Of a stretch of 64,000 bases of DNA, positions 58,667 through 64,000 are shown in pieces (within the stretch, counting starts at the first letter, position 1; each line of letters opens with the position of its first letter). A program made the position numbers and the translations under genes. Source of the DNA: Tetrastigma voinierianum (taxonomy: Eukaryota > Streptophyta > Magnoliopsida > Vitales > Vitaceae); contig JAEQBH010005300.1 in NCBI GenBank assembly GCA_016808115.1, positions 248,001 through 312,000 on the forward strand, given 5' to 3'. The notes under the pieces were generated by a model. The model was not told the origin of the DNA and made no database searches. It saw nothing but the letters and a program-made list of their open reading frames with translations.

Positions 58667-60808
58667 TCACCAAGAAATGATAATCGTTTTCTCTCTCGAC
58701 GCTTCGATCTCTATGACTAATGAGGGGCCAAGGAAGACACAAGAACCCCGTGGTCGACCTTCTGGGTTGATCGACATCCCGCCAACTGAATCATAATAAA
58801 GCCTCCGCAACCCGAAATCACCATTTTGAGGAGAAGCAACACCGCCAGTGCGTTTCTTAAGATAACGCACAACATGAAGTGTCGCCTCCATGTGAAGCTA
58901 CAAGCAACATGCATAAACCTCGCTTAAGACATGTACAAAATATGTAATATCCCACACAGACAAGTGAAGATATATCAATCTACCAACCAACCTCCTATAA
59001 TGACCCGAACCTTTGAGTAAATCACCTTTATCATACAATTTCAAACCTCGCTTCATAGGAGTATCAATAGGTGCCGCGCTTAACAATCCCGCATCCTTAA
59101 TGATTTCTAAAGATTCTACGTCAGAAATGAAAATCCCATTCTTAGAAGAAGATACTTCAATGCCAAGGAAATACTTCAAATCACCAAGATCTTTAAGATG
59201 AAATTGACTATGCAGGAATTTCTTGATTGCAACAATACTCACAGGATCATTTCCGGAAATCAAAATATCATCAACATATATTAAGAGGGCAATGAAGGAC
59301 TTGCCTTGTATTTTGGTGAATAAAGAGTAGTCAGCTCTGGATTGAACATACCTTGCAGCTCGAATAACTTTCGAGAATTTTGAGAACCATTACCGAGATG
59401 CTTCGCTCAAGCATACAGTTGACTTTATGTAATCGACACACCGTTGTCCTCCCCGCCTCGTAGTCCCGGGCACGTGACGCAAAGCCTTCATGAAGATCGT
59501 GAAGGAAGGCATCAAGCACATACACCGTGAAAGACCACATTCGAGCAAAGAAACAAGGCAAAGGAGACAAATGAACTGATGATTTCGCAAAGTGGGGAGA
59601 GAAAGTATCCCCGATAATCAACACCCTCCAATCAGGCGAACCCCTACAAATCCAATCGGGCTTTGTATAGCCTAACTGATCCATCTAACAAAGTTGTTTA
59701 ACTATGCACCCATCGACAACCTATCGACGCCTCCCCTCGCCGGGAAGAGATGGAGAGTCCAAGTATCGTTAACCCGGGAGGGCTTCGCACTTCACCGCAC
59801 GCTCCCGCCATTCGTAGATGGACGACGGCTTCGTATCACCTCGGGCTCAGGATCATCTGGACCGGGGCAATAAAAGAGCGACATGTGCAGCCGGTAGCGC
59901 GGATACAAACAATCGCTAAGGGATAATGTGTACCCAGAATGACCGGAAGCAAGGAAGGAGATCGGGCCTGAGCAAATATAGCAGCAGAGACACATAATCT
60001 CAGAGTTTTGTTAGTGGATTATGGGAGCGACCGGAGCGATTTAAGGCCTCTAAGCAGTTATCACGTGGCGGCCGTAGAAGCCGATGGGTCAAGTGGATTG
60101 GATGAAGAAGGGAAGTGATGCTGACGGCTGAAGGGATGATGTAGACACTGGAATGGCTAGAGGGCGTGAAGGTTCATCCTTGGGGCGGCGAGTGTAGGTT
60201 TTGAGGGGAGCTAGAGTGGGATGCTCATTGGGCTGCTCATCATGGAGGGAGGGGATATTAGAAATTGTGGGGGAAGAGACGGGTGTGATGGAAGTGGGTG
60301 TGTTTGAATTGGGTGAGGAAGCTAGGTAGTGAATTGGAGTAGGAATTGGGCCTGAAGAATAGCCCAAATTAGAGGAAGGGAGGACAAACTCGGAGGAAGC
60401 ATAAGGAAAGTGATTTTCGTGAAAATGTATATCCCTGCTAGTGAACATTTTTCTGGTGGATAGATTGAACAATTTATAAGCTTTTTGTCCAATGAGATAA
60501 CCAATGAAGATACAGGTAATGGCACAATGATCGAACTTATGGGAAACATGGACATTGGGTAGCATGTTTAGACAACCAAACACACGGAGGTGAGAGTAAG
60601 AGGGTGGTTTCGAGTAAAGGCGTTCGAATGGTGTTTTGAAAGAGAGAATGGGTGAAGGTAAGTAGTTGATGATATGGACGGTGGAGAGGGCGCATTCTCC
60701 CCAAAATTGATTAGGGAGTTGAGCTTGAATTTTCAAGGCTCGTAGTAACTCAGAAATGTGGCGGTTTATGCCTCCACCACCCCATTTTGTTAGGGCGTGT
60801 AAACACAA
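58667..60808 (-). pseudogene. Element 5 pol remnant
   Basis: Integrase tail open from 60808 to 60089: HISELLRALKIQAQLPNQFW, HIINYLPSPILSFKTPFERL, SHLRVFGCLNMLPNVH, CIFIGYLIGQKAYKLFN. RT: YVDDILISGND at about 59250-59282, then FHLKDLGDLKYFLGIEVSSS and APIDTPMKRGLKLYDKGD (59205-59000). RNase H scraps at 58890-58667. Stops and shifts throughout. Confidence 0.84.
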
Positions 60809-60839
60809 GAGTGCTGGAAAAGAACACCATTATCTTTGA

Positions 60840-61692
60840 AAATATTAAGGCTCCAAGTAAATACGAAAAATATTAGTAAATAAAAACACTCATGAAAATA
60901 ATTTTCTCACAAGCCGATTTCACTACTTAAAAAAATATAAAAGAAAATCAAATATAATCAAAATTCCTCAAAATTTTATATATTCTTAAGTTTCTTAGTC
61001 CTTATATAATAGATAGAAACAAATAAAAATGAGTTTAACTTTATTTTTATTTTCCTCCAAAATGTCTTTCCTTGCACTTTTCCTTCATATTTTCTTCCCT
61101 TAGTGCTTTTCGGATTCCAAACGAAGCCTAAGGCTCCATTTGGAACCCAGAAAGTAGTAGAAAAAGAAAATAAAGAGGAAAAATGGGATGAAATAAAATT
61201 TGGAGTAAAAAAAAAAAAAAGTTTAAACCTAATAAATTAATTATATATGTTTATTCAAATTCATTTTATTTGTTGCTTTCTATTATGGTTAAAGGCATGA
61301 TATTCATATTAAACTCAAACCCTACAAGTTTGAACTTTTAGCAGTATTGGTCATTTAACATGGACACCACAAATCTCTACAATTTATTCCCCATTTATTT
61401 TTGTAAGTTCATAGAGGATTCTGTTTAGTTTGTTTGACTCTCTATGTGCAATATGGAGCCTAAGAAAATATGTAAATTTTTTGAGAAATTTTTATTATAT
61501 TTGATTTTCTTTTATATTTTCATGGTAAAACTAAACGTGAGAAAATAATTTTTTTTAGTATTTTTTCCTTTTCTCTAGTACTTTTTAGGTTCTAAACAAA
61601 GCTTAAGGTTGTGCATGGTTCACGGAAAGTAATAAGGAAAGAAAAATGTTAAAGAAAATTATTTTCTCATGTTCCAGATGAATGAAAAAGTC

Positions 61693-61732
<40 letters not shown>

Positions 61733-61950
61733 TCAAATAGACATAATAAAATTATTTAGAAACTTAAATATTTTAAAATTATTTAATCTTTATAATGACA
61801 AATGAGAATAAATAAAACAAGTTTGATGTATTAAATAAAATAATACATTAGATTTTTTTTTCCTTCATTTTTTCTTTCCTTCTAATTTTTCTCTCTATTT
61901 TTTTCCTTAAATTTCCCCTCAAATTTTTTGAGAACCAAACATAGTTTTAA
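60840..61950. repeat. Cluster of MITE-like AT-rich repeats
   Basis: Three adjoining units with related ends: about 60840-61128 (ends gattccaaacgaagcc), 61130-61603 (starts ggctccatttggaaccc, ends ggttctaaacaaagc), and 61615-61945 (starts gcatggttcacggaaag, ends gagaaccaaacatag). Termini are imperfect inverted copies (tttggttc / gaaccaaa). Interiors are non-coding, with a poly-A/TA run at 61694-61733. Confidence 0.6.
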
Positions 61951-62102
61951 TTAATATAAGAGCAGCCAAGAGCAAAATATAAATCACTTGCATGATTAAA
62001 TAGCAATTAGTTTTTAGTTTGAATTTAAGCATGTTGGTTCAAATGTTTATGCAAACACTTTATTTTTCAAATTTTGAGGGATAAAAAAAAATTTCCAAAT
62101 TT

Positions 62103-62127
62103 TTAGGGGGGGCATTTGCCCCCCTAA
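62103..62127. repeat. G-run/C-run hairpin
   Basis: TTAGGGGGGGC ATTT GCCCCCCTAA: two 10-nt arms around a 4-nt loop, with one extra G. It stands just upstream of the hAT relic. Confidence 0.85.
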
Positions 62128-62129
62128 GC

Positions 62130-63420
62130 CTTGTATAAATCCGCCAATGGTCACATGCGACCTCCACACACTAGACATGATTTGGTATTGAAGGTGCTTG
62201 AATTTTTAAAAGATTGGGAAATAGAGAGAAAAATATTTTTCATTACTTTGGATAATGCATCTTCGAATGATAATATGCAAAACATGTTGAAAGAATACCT
62301 ATGCTTGTCAAATAGCTTGTTACTTAATGAAGAGTTTTTTCATATTAGATGTTCTGCACATATTTTGAACCTTATTGTTCAAGATGGTTTGAAGGTTGCT
62401 AGTGATATATTGCATAAAATTAGGCAAAGTGTGCATTATGTAAGAGCATCGGAGAGTAGGAAGAAACAATTCTTTCAATGTGTTGGAACAAGTCGCTGGA
62501 TTGGAGCATGCTGATTGGCTTAAGATCATATCACATTGCATAAAACTCTACTTATTCAATGCTTGAGAGTGCAATCAATTATTATCGGGCTTTTCATAGT
62601 TTGAGTTTAATTGATAAAAATTATAAATGGTGTCCATCTAATGATGAATGGTTTAGTGCAATTTCAATGTGTTAATTCTTGAAGTCATTTTATATAATGA
62701 CTAATTTGATTTCCAGATCATCCTATCCTATTTCTAATTTATATTTTGGGGAAATTTGGAAGATAGAGCTTCTTTTAACATCCAACTTGGCAAATGAGGA
62801 TTTGTTGATTCAAAGTATGTGTTGTAGAATGAAAGAGAAATTTGATAAGTACTGGAGTTAATATAGTGTGGTTCTTGCATTTGGTGTTATTCTTGATCCG
62901 ACTAAGAAACTTAATTCTTAAGGTATACTTATTCAAGACTTGACCCATGTGGCTATGAAGAAAAAATGGAAAGGGTAAAGAAAGTTTGTATGCACTTTTT
63001 GAAGAGTATAAAAACAAAGGTGCATCAACTAACTTGACTTCTTTTTCTTCCAATTTGAGTCAACCACCAACTGTAGTTAGAGGAGAAAAAGAGAAGTTGC
63101 CTACCTATGATGTAAGTTGTCTTTAATGGAATCCATTTTTATTTTCATTTTTTTTAAACACATATATTTATATTGTTTATTGAAATATTTATTTGTCATT
63201 TTATAGGATTTTGAAGAATTTAATTGCCAAGAAAGTAACAATTATGGAAAGTCTCAACTTGATTCTATTGAAGAACCAAGAATCTCTCTGCTCTGAAATT
63301 TGATGTCCTTGGTTATTGAAAAATATAAGTACAATTTGGCGATCTTGCAAGATGACTCTCTAAGTGATGTCTCGAGCATTCCAATAACTACTGCAAGATC
63401 ATAATCGCTTGGGTGATTTA
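62130..63420 (+). pseudogene. hAT-family transposase remnant (DAYSLEEPER/RICESLEEPER type)
   Basis: Open from 62131 to 62514: LVLKVLEFLKDWEIERKIFF, ITLDNASSNDNMQNML and HIRCSAHILNLIVQDGLK, the RNase-H-like core of plant hAT transposases. After a stop, YFGEIWKIELLL and MCCRMKEKFDKYWS (62735-62861) match the later catalytic region, then VILDPTKK. At 63298-63330 FDVLGY followed by a stop is the start of the C-terminal dimerisation (hATC) domain. No BED zinc finger was seen at the front. Several stops rule out a working or domesticated protein. Confidence 0.82.
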
Positions 63421-64000
63421 CTTCTCGTTGCTTTCAACAAAGATAAGAGTAAAATGCTCATGATACTATCCAAGCTCATACGACACGTAATCGGGTTACT
63501 GGTTTTGTTTAAGTTTTTTTATTAAAGATTTATAATAAGTATTTTCCTTATACATTTCATTTATTAATTTATGCGTATTTTATTTATGATTTGATGCACA
63601 TTTATTTACTTACGGCGACTCAACCAACACATGATGTGAGTATCTTTCTAATATGGTCAAATATTTGCTGCTGGAGATAATGCAGATGTGGACGGGTTAA
63701 TGCAAAGAATACGGTGATTTCATTCGAATCATATTCAGAATATAAATATATTATTTAATGTTACTTTATTATTTTGCATTTAAATATTAATCTAAGCTAT
63801 AACAAGTATTTATTGAACTTGGACCTGTTATTTGATTGATAATTTGAACTTGATTTTGGTTGGTAATACTATTTCATAACATTTTGAGGTTTTTATGAGA
63901 AGGTAATCATTTCATTGATAAATTATATTTTCTACTTTAGATGGAATTGGTGTTTCTTTCCAGGTAATGAAAAAGTATGCAGTTTTTTTTGTTTGTTTTA
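63421..64000. other. AT-rich tail, no gene
   Basis: Follows the hAT relic. No terminal repeat, protein motif or RNA gene recognised before the window ends. Confidence 0.5.

Larger units (their letters stand above)
58108..60808 (-). mobile_element. Ty1/copia element 5, 5'-truncated
   Basis: Another minus-strand copia relic. It retains the integrase C-terminal part, a badly damaged RT centre, the RT end and RNase H fragments and a 3' LTR. Gag and 5' LTR are absent; it ends near 60808 next to the MITE cluster. The middle (59300-60090) has been rewritten by many small deletions. Confidence 0.82.

Noticed and set aside
62131..62861. Domesticated hAT transposase gene
   Set aside because: Stops separate the core from the later domains and the C-terminal domain begins with a stop inside its first motif.

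Overview
The window is nuclear DNA from a flowering plant, most likely a woody eudicot. The signs are plant-type spliced genes, Ty1/copia elements primed by initiator-Met tRNA, a plant LINE, a hAT relic and long AT-rich repeat tracts. The copia families resemble ones I associate with grapevine-like genomes, but that is an impression I could not test.

Layout: 1-755, end of a minus-strand copia element with an LTR at 579-755. 1434-6325, copia element 1 with a clean 5-bp target duplication. 6699-29567 (minus), 24 exons of an importin-9/KA120 karyopherin gene whose last exons lie left of position 1. Its intron 12 is swollen to about 14 kb by copia element 2 (12262-24317), which carries copia element 3 (17317-24285) in its 3' LTR. 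Element 3 itself carries about 1.9 kb of mitochondrial-looking DNA. 29.9-45.4 kb is a gene-free repeat block: AT-rich low-complexity DNA, an LTR-like repeat, a 27-bp minisatellite of about 65 units and a 1-kb-arm inverted repeat. 45.4-51.6 kb is a LINE relic split by a 2.9-kb solo-LTR-like insertion. 51952-53279 (minus) is an intact two-exon DUF1262 gene. 53.7-60.8 kb holds two minus-strand copia relics joined head to tail. 60.8-62.0 kb is a MITE-like cluster and 62.1-63.5 kb a broken hAT transposase.

Only two host genes are supported: the karyopherin (nuclear import receptor) and the DUF1262 protein (function unknown). They are not an operon or pathway. All other long open frames are transposon remains or products of tandem repeats. 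The points most worth a second look are the AT-AC (U12-type) intron in the karyopherin gene, the dated nested insertion in its intron 12, the organelle-like insert, and the minisatellite that is open in five of six frames.
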